Positions 1 to 7,798 of a stretch of 32,218 nt of DNA are shown in pieces. The translations under genes were made by a program, and so were the position numbers. Origin of the DNA: Acidobacteriota bacterium (lineage in GTDB: Bacteria > Acidobacteriota > Terriglobia > Bryobacterales > Bryobacteraceae). Each line of letters begins with the position of its first letter. Position 1 is the first letter of the stretch. Location: positions 1 through 32,218 of the forward strand of contig JACRKW010000063.1 in assembly GCA_016215215.1 (NCBI GenBank), in the 5' to 3' direction. The notes under the pieces are model-generated. The model was not told the origin of the DNA. It saw nothing but the letters and a program-made list of their open reading frames with translations, and made no database searches.

Positions 1-44
1 GGCGCGCCAAACTCGACCTCTTTCTTGCAGATGGGGCACTTCAT
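1..44 (-). CDS. YacG-like zinc-ribbon protein, N-terminus only
   Basis: Reading leftward from an ATG at 44-42, the first 14 codons give MKCPICKKEVEFGA and then leave the window. The CPICKKEV segment at the extreme N-terminus matches the first half of the four-cysteine zinc ribbon of YacG (DNA gyrase inhibitor family; usual start is a short tail and then CPxCGKxV). The second CxxxC half lies outside the window, so the family cannot be confirmed. The gene would be transcribed away from pgpA. It could also be another small rubredoxin- or DUF-type zinc ribbon. Confidence 0.45.
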   Translation of the reverse strand, partial: MKCPICKKEVEFGA

Positions 45-85
45 GGCTCTATTGATGGGCGTGGCGATGGCCGGCGCTGGAAGCG

Positions 86-328
86 ATGATCGGGGTGGTC
101 GATGAAGTACTCGGCCAGTGGATTGCCTTGGCCGGCGCAGTGGTGCTGGACCCGCCCCGTTTGCTGGCCGCCTTCGCCCTGTTCCGGATCTTCGACATCG
201 TAAAGCCGTGGCCCGTACGACGGTTGGAGGCGCTGCCGGGTGGAGCGGGAATCGTCGTTGACGACCTGGCGGCTGGTGCATACGCGGCGCTGGTGCTCTA
301 CCTGTCGCGATTCGTGGTTCAATTCTAG
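86..328 (+). CDS. pgpA: Phosphatidylglycerophosphatase A, lacking its N-terminal half
   Basis: PgpA removes the phosphate from phosphatidylglycerophosphate to give phosphatidylglycerol at the inner membrane. The visible 80 residues hold the conserved C-terminal core: VDEVLGQW near residues 5-12, FRIFDIVKPWPVRRLE near residues 33-48, then LPGGAGIVVDDLAAG. Family members are usually 150-170 residues, with about 70-80 residues before the DEV motif. Here the frame is closed by a TGA at 53-55, and a yacG-like start on the other strand occupies 1-44, so the normal N-terminus is absent. The ATG at 86 is only the first available start, with no clear ribosome binding site. The gene is either a decayed remnant or affected by an assembly or base-calling error. 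It lies 12 bp upstream of the next gene. Confidence 0.7.
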   Translation: MIGVVDEVLGQWIALAGAVVLDPPRLLAAFALFRIFDIVKPWPVRRLEALPGGAGIVVDDLAAGAYAALVLYLSRFVVQF

Positions 329-340
329 GAAGAAGCTGAC

Positions 341-1357
341 TTGTCCCTGATGCCCTTCAGACGTAACGGCGCCGAGCGCCCCAAGATCGAGTCCATTTCA
401 CCCGTTGCCGCCATCCCCGGCGGAGACGTTCAGATTCGCGGCACGGCCTTTGGTTCGCTCCCCCGCCCGGAAGTATCCATTGGCGGCGTCGCCGCGCCGC
501 TCATCGTCGGCTCCGATGCTTTTGTTGTGGCGCGCGTGCCGGAAAGCGCGTCGGGCGGCGAGGTTGTGGTGAGCAACGGCGAACACCAGAGCGCCTCCAC
601 ATCCGTCGCCGTTGGCTCGCTAGTGGCCGGAAACCTGCACCCGGTGGCGAGCCCCGCGGTGGACGGCGAAGGCAACATCTTCACCACGTTCAGCGGCTCA
701 CGCGGGCAGAAGACCCCGGTCGCCGTATTCCGCATCGACACCGAGGGGACCATCACGCCGTTCCTGTCGGAGATGATGAACGCCACGGGGCTGGCTTTCG
801 ATGCCTCCGGCGTCCTCCACATCTCATCGCGCTTTGACGGCGTGGTTTATCAGGCCACCGGCAGCGGCGTGATGAGCGTTTACGTGGAAGGCATGGGTGT
901 GGCCACCGGAATCGCCTTTGATCAGGACGGCAACCTGTACGTGGGCGACCGGTCGGGCACCATCTTCAAGGTCAGCCCGTCGCGGCAGATCTACGTGTTC
1001 GCCACCCTGGAACCGTCCATCTCGGCCTATCACCTGCAGTTCGGGCCGGAAGGGTACCTCTACGTCACGGGCCCGACCACCTCGAGTTTCGATTGCGTGC
1101 AGCGCATTTCCGCCGCAGGCGAAGTGGAACTGTTCTACCGCGGGCTCGGCCGGCCGCAGGGCATGGCATTTGATCCGCAAGGCAACCTCTACGTCGCCGC
1201 GTCGTTTGGCGGCCGGCGGGGCGTCGTGAAGATCAACCCGCAGCGTGAGGCCTGCCTCCACCTGTCGGGTCCGAATGTCGTCGGCTGCGCCTTCGCCCCG
1301 ACAGGCGAGATGATCGTAACCACCACCAACGCGTTGTACCGCATCCCCTCCCGCTAG
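341..1357 (+). CDS. TIG/IPT domain plus NHL/SMP-30-like beta-propeller protein
   Basis: This 338-residue protein has no signal peptide, so it is probably cytoplasmic. Residues about 15-90 look like an IPT/TIG immunoglobulin-like fold: IESISPVAAIPGGDVQIRG, a VSIGG strand and VVVSNGE. From about residue 100 on come repeated propeller blades with the signature G(L/I)AFDxxGNLYV seen in NHL and SMP-30/gluconolactonase-like proteins (for example GIAFDQDGNLYVGDRSG and GMAFDPQGNLYVAASFG). I chose the TTG at 341 because AGGAAG at 327-332 sits 8 nt upstream; the ATG at 350 would be 17 nt away. It lies between pgpA (12-bp gap) and cinA (10-bp gap), apparently in one operon. The ligand or enzymatic role is unknown; a scaffold or lactonase-like function is possible. 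Confidence 0.8.
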   Translation: MSLMPFRRNGAERPKIESISPVAAIPGGDVQIRGTAFGSLPRPEVSIGGVAAPLIVGSDAFVVARVPESASGGEVVVSNGEHQSASTSVAVGSLVAGNLHPVASPAVDGEGNIFTTFSGSRGQKTPVAVFRIDTEGTITPFLSEMMNATGLAFDASGVLHISSRFDGVVYQATGSGVMSVYVEGMGVATGIAFDQDGNLYVGDRSGTIFKVSPSRQIYVFATLEPSISAYHLQFGPEGYLYVTGPTTSSFDCVQRISAAGEVELFYRGLGRPQGMAFDPQGNLYVAASFGGRRGVVKINPQREACLHLSGPNVVGCAFAPTGEMIVTTTNALYRIPSR

Positions 1358-1367
1358 GAATCTCATT

Positions 1368-2603
1368 ATGAACGCCGAAATCATCGCTGTCGGCAGCGAA
1401 CTGCTCACTCCTCAACGAACCGATACCAATTCTCTGTGGCTGACTGCGCGCCTGAACGAACTGGGTGTCGAGGTGACACAGAAGTCGATACTCGGCGACG
1501 ACCGGGACCGCCTTGCCGAAGCCGTTCGCGCTTCGCTGAGCCGCGTCCCGCTGGTGGTGCTGACCGGCGGGCTGGGCCCGACTGAGGACGATGTCACCCG
1601 AGAGGCGGTGGCTCAGGCGCTCCACCGGCGCCTGTTGTTCTCTCGCGAAATCTGTGACTGGATTGAGGCGCGATTCACGCGTCTGGGCCGTAAGATGGCG
1701 GAGATCAACAAGCGTCAGGCGTTCCTTGTAGAGGGCGCCGAGCGGCTGGAGAATCCCAACGGCACAGCCCCTGGGCAGTGGCTGGACTTGCCCGGCGGAA
1801 TGGTGCTGCTGCTGCCTGGGCCGCCCCGGGAGATGCAGCCGCTCTTTGAGAAGGTCTGCCTGCCACTTCTGCGCGAACGTCTCCCGCAGTTGCATATCGC
1901 CACGCGCTGCTACCGCGTGGCAGGCATGGGTGAGTCCGATCTGGATGCTCTCATCGCGCCGATCTACAAGCTCTATTCCAATCCGGTGACCACCATTCTG
2001 GCCGCCGAAGGCGACGTGCAGATTCACCTGCGCGCGCGTTGCGAAAGCCCGGCTGAGGCCGAGGCTCTGGCCGGCGAACTGGGTGAGAAGATCCGCGAAG
2101 CGCTCGGCAGCCGCGTCTACTCAACTGGCGGCGAGCCGCTGGAGGCCGTGGTGGGCATGTTGTTACAGCAACGTGGCGCTACTCTGTCAGTGGCCGAATC
2201 CTGCACTGCCGGGCTGCTGGGAGCGCGCATCACGGAGGTCGCCGGCGCCTCCAACTGGTTCCTGGGCGGCTTCCAGGTCTACGGGACGCCGATGAAGACC
2301 AGGCTGCTCGGCCTGGACGAAGAGCTCGTCACGCGGAACGGCGTCGTCAGCGAAGCGGTGGCGGTGGCCATGGCCGAATCGGTCCGCGACCGCACGGGCT
2401 CCACCTATGCGCTCTCCATCACGGGAGAGGCAGGTCCGGAAAGTTCGACGCCCGGCGTCGATCCGGGAACTGTGTGGATCGGCATCGCTTCGCCCGAGGG
2501 CGCTCAGGCGAAGGTATTCCGGTTCCCGAACGGCCGTGCGCGCGTGCGCAATTTCGCGGTCCAGACGGCTCTGAATCTGCTGCGCCTGCAACTCCGGGCC
2601 TGA
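1368..2603 (+). CDS. cinA: CinA family protein (competence/damage-inducible; NMN deamidase type)
   Basis: This 411-residue protein has the normal two-domain CinA length. Residues 1-170 form the MoCF/molybdopterin-binding-like domain: it starts AEIIAVGSELL and contains TGGLGPTEDD near residue 66, associated in this family with ADP-ribose pyrophosphatase (COG1058) activity. The C-terminal domain, from about residue 255, carries AESCTAGLLGARIT and GASNWFLGGFQVY, the conserved core of the CinA-C amidase that deamidates nicotinamide mononucleotide in pyridine nucleotide salvage. AGGA lies about 9 nt before the ATG at 1368. The preceding propeller gene ends 10 bp upstream, so the two are probably cotranscribed. 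Whether it is tied to competence here cannot be told. Confidence 0.93.
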   Translation: MNAEIIAVGSELLTPQRTDTNSLWLTARLNELGVEVTQKSILGDDRDRLAEAVRASLSRVPLVVLTGGLGPTEDDVTREAVAQALHRRLLFSREICDWIEARFTRLGRKMAEINKRQAFLVEGAERLENPNGTAPGQWLDLPGGMVLLLPGPPREMQPLFEKVCLPLLRERLPQLHIATRCYRVAGMGESDLDALIAPIYKLYSNPVTTILAAEGDVQIHLRARCESPAEAEALAGELGEKIREALGSRVYSTGGEPLEAVVGMLLQQRGATLSVAESCTAGLLGARITEVAGASNWFLGGFQVYGTPMKTRLLGLDEELVTRNGVVSEAVAVAMAESVRDRTGSTYALSITGEAGPESSTPGVDPGTVWIGIASPEGAQAKVFRFPNGRARVRNFAVQTALNLLRLQLRA

Positions 2604-2657
2604 AGACAACGGCTCCCTCGCAAGCGTACAATGGGCGCGGAAAGGGGTTGCCGCAGC

Positions 2658-3803
2658 ATGATTAGAGACTTCCAGCCGACCCGGCGCCAGGTTCTTTTCG
2701 CCGGCGCAGCCGCCGGCCTTGCTCCCACACCGCCGGTCTCGCGCGTGGCGATCGCGCGGGCCCGAAACTACGATGCGGGCATCTATGACACTCTGAAGGC
2801 CCTGGTCGACAAGGCGGGCGGACTGGGCGCCGTGGCAAAGGGCAAGACTGTCGCCCTGAAGCTGAACCTCACCGGCAATCCGGAACGATTTCCCGTCAAG
2901 GCCGGATTGCCCTACCGAACGGACCCATCCACAGTGCTGGCGCTCTGCCAGTTGTTGGCCAAGGCCGGCGCACGGCGCATCCGGATACTTGAGAGCTTCT
3001 TCCCGGCCAGACAGGACATGGCGCTGTGGGCGCGCTATGGGCTCGACATCCGCGCAATTGACAACTGCGGCACGCAAGTGGAGTGGGAAAACACCAACAA
3101 CCTCGGCCGCGGTACGCAGTACACCCACCTGAAGGTTCCCTTCGGTGGATACGTGTTTCCGGCTTACCACCTGAACCACTCGTACGCCGACTGCGACTCC
3201 TACGTTTCGCTTTCGAAGCTGAAGAACCACTGGCTGGCCGGCATCACGATGACCATGAAGAACAACTTCGGGCTGACGCCATGTTCGCTTTACGGCAGCG
3301 ATGCCGGAGCTTCGGGAAATGAAGACCCCAAGCAGGAACGGGGGGCGGTGGGCCACAACGGCACCAGGACTCCCCCGCAAGGCGTCCCGCAGGAACTCAA
3401 GCCGGAATCGCCGCGCGAGCCGGGCTACCGCGTGCCGCGCATTGTGGTCGACTTGTGCGCCATCCGGCCCGTGGACTTCTCCGTTGTCGACGGCATCGAC
3501 ACCATCCGGGGAGGGGAAGGCGAGTGGAACTCCGGAGTGGAACGAATCAGCCCCGGACTGCTGCTGGCCGGGCGCAACCAGGTGTGCGTCGATACGGTGT
3601 GCGCCGCGGTGATGAGCTACGATCCACGCGGGGTCCGCGGTACGGGTCCGTTCATTCGCGGGGACAACACGCTGCTGCTCGCGGAGGCCGTCGGGCTCGG
3701 TTCCGCCGACCTCTCGAAGATCGAGATCGCCGGGCTCCAAATGAAGGACGCCCGGATGGACTTCGGCCCCGGCCCAACAGGCAAGCGCATCGGAACGGCC
3801 TGA
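2658..3803 (+). CDS. Tat-exported DUF362 domain protein
   Basis: The 381-residue protein opens with a twin-arginine signal (TRRQVLFAGAAAG, arginines at residues 9-10) followed by a small-residue hydrophobic stretch, so it is probably folded in the cytoplasm and exported by Tat. The mature part resembles DUF362 proteins: KGKTVALKLNLTGNPE, YRTDPSTVLALCQLL, ARRIRILES, then SLSKLKNHWLAGITMTMKN and FSVVDGIDTIRGGEG. I see no added 4Fe-4S ferredoxin domain, unlike some family members. The function of DUF362 is not settled. I chose the ATG at 2658 rather than an in-frame start at 2631 because GGAAAGGGG at 2639-2647 precedes it at good spacing and the signal peptide begins there. It is 54 bp after cinA and converges with the M28 gene across only 15 bp. 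Confidence 0.8.
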   Translation: MIRDFQPTRRQVLFAGAAAGLAPTPPVSRVAIARARNYDAGIYDTLKALVDKAGGLGAVAKGKTVALKLNLTGNPERFPVKAGLPYRTDPSTVLALCQLLAKAGARRIRILESFFPARQDMALWARYGLDIRAIDNCGTQVEWENTNNLGRGTQYTHLKVPFGGYVFPAYHLNHSYADCDSYVSLSKLKNHWLAGITMTMKNNFGLTPCSLYGSDAGASGNEDPKQERGAVGHNGTRTPPQGVPQELKPESPREPGYRVPRIVVDLCAIRPVDFSVVDGIDTIRGGEGEWNSGVERISPGLLLAGRNQVCVDTVCAAVMSYDPRGVRGTGPFIRGDNTLLLAEAVGLGSADLSKIEIAGLQMKDARMDFGPGPTGKRIGTA

Positions 3804-3818
3804 TCCCCGTCTTGCACG

Positions 3819-5766
3819 CTACTGCCCTCGTTGAACGAGTTCGAACTCGCCGGACTTCTCTCCGGCGCGGAAGAACTCCAGCACCTTGGCGGTATCCTGC
3901 GCACCGTACTCCGCGCTGACGGCATTCCGGATGTCGAGCACGGAGCGCTTCCCGTCGGCGAACCCCCGGTACTCCATGGCCAGGTATTGCGCTCTGGAGG
4001 CCTCCACCGGATCCGTAGGCGCTCCACGCGCACCGCGTGCTCCGCCGCCCCCGCCCATGCCGGCAATCGACCTCTTCTTCACTGGAACAATTCGCGCCGC
4101 GGCGATCTCCTCAGGGCTCAACGCCGCGCCCTGCACCGGATCCACTCCGGCAGCGCGCGCGTAGGCCGCCAGCCGTTCCAGGTCGGCCTTCAGCCCCGCC
4201 TCCACGAAGCTCTTCGAAACCGCTTCGATCCTCGCCGCAACCGCTGCGTCTTCAGCCAGAACCGCGGCCGAGCGGACGGCCTCGCCTTCGCGCTCGTAGG
4301 CCATCCGCACGATGTTGACGGCTTCCTTGTAGGGCGCTTTGTCGCCGATCATTCGCAGCGCCAGGCGCAATTGAGCGCCGGCTCGTTCGGCGGCGTTTCC
4401 GGCCGTGAGTTCCGCCACCCGAAGCGAAGCGGGAGCATCGGCGTAGGCAATAGACGCCAGGCTCGCCAGCGCAATGAAGACGGCGCGCTTCAGTTGCGTT
4501 GGATCCGCCCCGGAAATCCGGTCCTCGCTGGTGTGGTAGGCGATGTCCGGCCAGTTGTTGAATAGCACGGCCGGCACTCCGTAGTTCAGGAAGACCGCGT
4601 GGTCGGACGAGCCGTACCTCGTTGATGAAACTGTTCACCGAATAGGGCGTGCGCATCAGTCGCAGGCTGTTGCGGTTCTTCGAAACGTCTTCACCCACCA
4701 TGTCCATCGAGATGGCCGCGATCATCCGCTTGGCCTCGTCGGGGTAGCGCTCCAGGTAGGCGCGCGTGCCTTGAATCTCCGGAATCCACAGGAACCGTAC
4801 GCTCCGCCGCGGGCGCGGCAGCACGCCGTCATTGATCAGCTTCATCCAGGCGCGGGCTACCTCCAACGTGGCCGCGCTTCCCGAGGCGTCATCCAGCGCG
4901 CCTTGCTTGGCGATTCCTTCAAACAGGTGGCCTGTCAAAACGACCTCCTGCGACGATTCAGACGTGCCCTTGATCAGTGCCGTGGGCACCTGCATGTCGG
5001 CTTCATACTCGGTGGCGCGCACCTTGGCCTGCACTTGCAGCGTCTGTCGCTTCTGGAGCAATTCGACCAGCTCCATGCCAAGACGGTGAGAGAGGATGAT
5101 GCCAAAGGTGGTCTTCTGGCTCCCACCTTCAGGACCAAATCCACGAGATAGACCGCTCCAGGCGATCTGGTCCGGCCGGTCAATCGGCTTGCCCGTCGCG
5201 TTGGCGAAGGAAACGACGCCGGCTGCCCCAAACTCGCGCACCGCCAGGTTGTGCACGGGGCCCACCTGACCGCTGGCCAACACGATCTTGCCGGCGACGT
5301 TCCGGTCGACGTAGTCTTTCTTATCCTCGCCGCGCCCAACGTAGACCAGTTCCGTGGTGACGTCGGACGTCTTGCTTCCCGTGGCCAGCGATGCAGCCAC
5401 GTCTCTATAACTGATCAGCAGGCGTTTCCGGTCCGGATCCAGCAGCCACAGCTCGCCCAGTTCCCCGTCCCAAGTCTTTGTGGCGAGTTTGAAGCGCTCG
5501 ATCTTCACCTCGTCCAGTCCGTATTGCTTCGCCATGCGCTCGATATAGAGCGACTCGCGATAGCTGGTCTTGTACTCCTCGGCCAGCCGGTCGCGCTCGT
5601 AGGCGGCCAGCTCCATGATGTGCGCCAGCGCCACCGAGCCGCTCGCCTCGTTCACCATCGCGTCGATGACAGGCTGCGGCAGCAGCGTCTTTGGATTGGG
5701 CTCGTCCTGGGCGAGAAGAGCCGGGGCGATAGAGATCAGCGCGAGCAAATAGACGCAGGATCGCAT
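3819..5766 (-). pseudogene. Secreted M28 family metallopeptidase, frameshifted
   Basis: The first frame runs from the ATG at 5766 and encodes a signal peptide (MRSCVYLLALISIAPALLAQ), a PA-like insert and an M28 zinc-aminopeptidase core: TGHLFEG, GALDDASGSAATLE, a PEIQGTRAYLE segment and ISMDMVGED. At about 4617 homology jumps to another frame, which continues YGSSDHAVFLNYGVPAVLF and then AYHTSEDR, holding the last metal-binding histidine, and runs on to 3819. A one-base insertion or two-base deletion explains the break. Joined, the product would be about 648 residues. The first histidine motif reads HLFE rather than the usual HxD, which may weaken metal binding. A glycine-rich segment (GMGGGGGARGARGAP) lies in the C-terminal extension. 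It is the last gene of the S9-NHL-M28 string, 34 bp after the NHL gene. It may be a true pseudogene or a sequence error. Confidence 0.8.
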
Positions 5767-5800
5767 GATCCCACGAGTCTACCTCAGCCCGAATGATGCC

Positions 5801-7798
5801 TCACTGCGGTCTTGGGGTCGAAATGCGCCGGATCCGCTGGTTGCCTGTGTCGGCCACGTAGAGGCGCCCTTCCCGGTCGAAGCCGATGCCGCACGGGCGG
5901 TTCAACTGCGCATCGATGGCCGGCCCCCCATCGCCACTGAAGCCCGCCGTGCCCTTCCCGGCCACAACTCTCATCGTGCCGGCTGCGGCATCGAGGGTCG
6001 CCACACGGTGCAGTCCCGCGTCGGCGACATACAGTTTCCCTTCGCCGTTGAAAGCCAGCCCTGTGGGCATGCTGTTGTCGTCGCCGGTCCACACCGTGGT
6101 AATCTCGCGCGTATTCACGTCCACCTTACGCACGCGGTGGTTGCGCGAATCGGCGACATAGAGGTTCCCATCCACGTCCAGCGCCAGGCCCGATGGGCCT
6201 TTCAACTTCGCCTCCAGTGCCTTGCCGCCGTCGCCGCTGAAGCCCGCCTCGCCGGTCCCGGCGTAGGGCCTTACCTGCCAGCCTCCCTCTTCAGCCGCTT
6301 GGATCACCCACACGGCGTGGTGGTTCGGCGACGACAGGAAGAGCCTCGTACCGTCCCCCACCATTGCGCCGGCCTGTTGCAGCGACAGGGAGAAGGTCGC
6401 GGACTCCACTGGTGCAAGCGCGTCGTTCACCACGTTCCCACCGCCGGCTGGAACGCGACGGACGATGCGGTTGTCGTAATCCGAGAAGAGCAGATCGCCA
6501 TTCACGTCAAGCCAAAGTGCCTGTGGCCGCGTCAGCGCCACTTCAGACGGCGGCAGGCCGCCTTCGTTGCCCACTCTTGCCGGGTTCCCACCGCCCGCGG
6601 CTGTCGTAACAAGGCCCGTGGCGTCGATTCGCAGCACCCGGCCGGCGAATGCGCTGGAAACGAACACTTCGCCGCTCGCGGCCGCCAGAACGTTCGCCGG
6701 TTCATACAACTGCGCCTCCAGCGCGGTTCCTCCATCGCCGTTGTAGGCCGTCAGGCCATTTCCCGCAACCGTCAAGAGTTCTTCCGTGGCCGCATCCACT
6801 CGTCTCACCCGGGCATACATCAGGTCGGCGATGTAGACGTTACCCGCTACATCGGTGGACAGCCCCTGTGGTAAGGGTAAGGCGGACTTCACCGCAGGAC
6901 GATGCTCGGCTTCGAACTCCTGGCTTCCACTACCGGCGAACACCGTCACCTCTTGCGTGCCGGCGGCCACCTTCAACACTCTCGATCGGTAGGCTTGCGC
7001 AACGTAAAGATTGCCTTCGGCGTCCGTAGCCAGCCCGCTGGGCACCTCGTTTTCGCCGGGGAAATCCTCGTCGAGGAGTCCGAAGCTCACGCTCGTAATG
7101 ATCCCCGTTGCGCCGTCGATCCGGCGCACCAACGGCTCCACCAGTTCCGCGTAGTAGATGTTGCCCTGGCCATCAACGGCAAGCATGTTCGGCAATGTGA
7201 GAGTAGCCGAGGTAGCGGGTCCCGCATTCCCAGTGAATCCCGACCGCCCGTTGCCCGCAACGGTCTTGACGTCACCCGTTATTGGATCGATCTGCTTGAT
7301 CCGCCGGTCCGCCTGGTCGGTGACGTACAAGTGGCCCGAGGGCCCCGCGGCGAGCCAGTTCATCGACCGCAACGGCAGGTTCGAGCCGGTTCGCATGATT
7401 GTACGGATCACGCCTGTTTCGGTTTCCACCATGCGGATGGCGGTGGCGGTTGCGATGAACAGGTTGCCAGCGCGGTCCACGGCGATCGCGGTTGGGTAGT
7501 CAAGCGCGGCTTCTTTGGCCGGGCCCGCATCTCCGGTTTCGCCGCGATCACCGTTCCCCGCCACCACCTGCAGAATCCCGTCGAGTGTCACTTTGTACAC
7601 GCGGTTGCGCCCCGGCTGGCTGAAGTAGACGTTGCCCGCAGCGTCCGTTGCCGTGGCCCAAGGCGAAGCCAGCCCTACCTTGACCGCCTTCACCCCGTCC
7701 GGATCCCAGCCTGCGAAGGTCTCGATCACCGGCCCCGGCGCCGACTGTGCCCGGAGCAGGGCGCCCGTCACCACCATCAACGCCGCTAGTCGCATCAT
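5801..7798 (-). CDS. Secreted NHL-repeat beta-propeller protein
   Basis: This protein of about 665 residues begins MMRLAALMVVTGALLRAQS, a signal peptide for export. The rest is a long series of NHL blades with two alternating signatures: AGNGxxGxxGDGGPA..A.L and G(I/L)A.D..GNLYVAD..N.R(V/I)R(K/R). Examples are NLYVADSRNHRVRKVD and RLYVADTGNQRIRRIS near the C-terminus. About ten or more blades are present, enough for two propellers. Such proteins usually bind ligands or partners outside the cytoplasm; no catalytic site is recognisable. The ATG at 7798 overlaps the S9 peptidase stop as ATGA, and an AAGGGG lies just upstream; the second ATG at 7795 is an equally good start by spacing. Translation is probably coupled to the peptidase gene. 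Confidence 0.85.
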   Translation of the reverse strand: MMRLAALMVVTGALLRAQSAPGPVIETFAGWDPDGVKAVKVGLASPWATATDAAGNVYFSQPGRNRVYKVTLDGILQVVAGNGDRGETGDAGPAKEAALDYPTAIAVDRAGNLFIATATAIRMVETETGVIRTIMRTGSNLPLRSMNWLAAGPSGHLYVTDQADRRIKQIDPITGDVKTVAGNGRSGFTGNAGPATSATLTLPNMLAVDGQGNIYYAELVEPLVRRIDGATGIITSVSFGLLDEDFPGENEVPSGLATDAEGNLYVAQAYRSRVLKVAAGTQEVTVFAGSGSQEFEAEHRPAVKSALPLPQGLSTDVAGNVYIADLMYARVRRVDAATEELLTVAGNGLTAYNGDGGTALEAQLYEPANVLAAASGEVFVSSAFAGRVLRIDATGLVTTAAGGGNPARVGNEGGLPPSEVALTRPQALWLDVNGDLLFSDYDNRIVRRVPAGGGNVVNDALAPVESATFSLSLQQAGAMVGDGTRLFLSSPNHHAVWVIQAAEEGGWQVRPYAGTGEAGFSGDGGKALEAKLKGPSGLALDVDGNLYVADSRNHRVRKVDVNTREITTVWTGDDNSMPTGLAFNGEGKLYVADAGLHRVATLDAAAGTMRVVAGKGTAGFSGDGGPAIDAQLNRPCGIGFDREGRLYVADTGNQRIRRISTPRPQ

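Noticed and set aside
2187-3740. Long minus-strand open frame of 517 codons opposite cinA and DUF362
   Set aside because: It lies antisense to two well-supported genes, has low-complexity Arg/Gly/Asp-rich composition and no family motif; it is a GC-rich shadow frame.
5765-6874. Plus-strand 369-codon open frame
   Set aside because: It is antisense to the NHL protein, whose repeat signatures are clear, and reads as His/Arg-rich nonsense.
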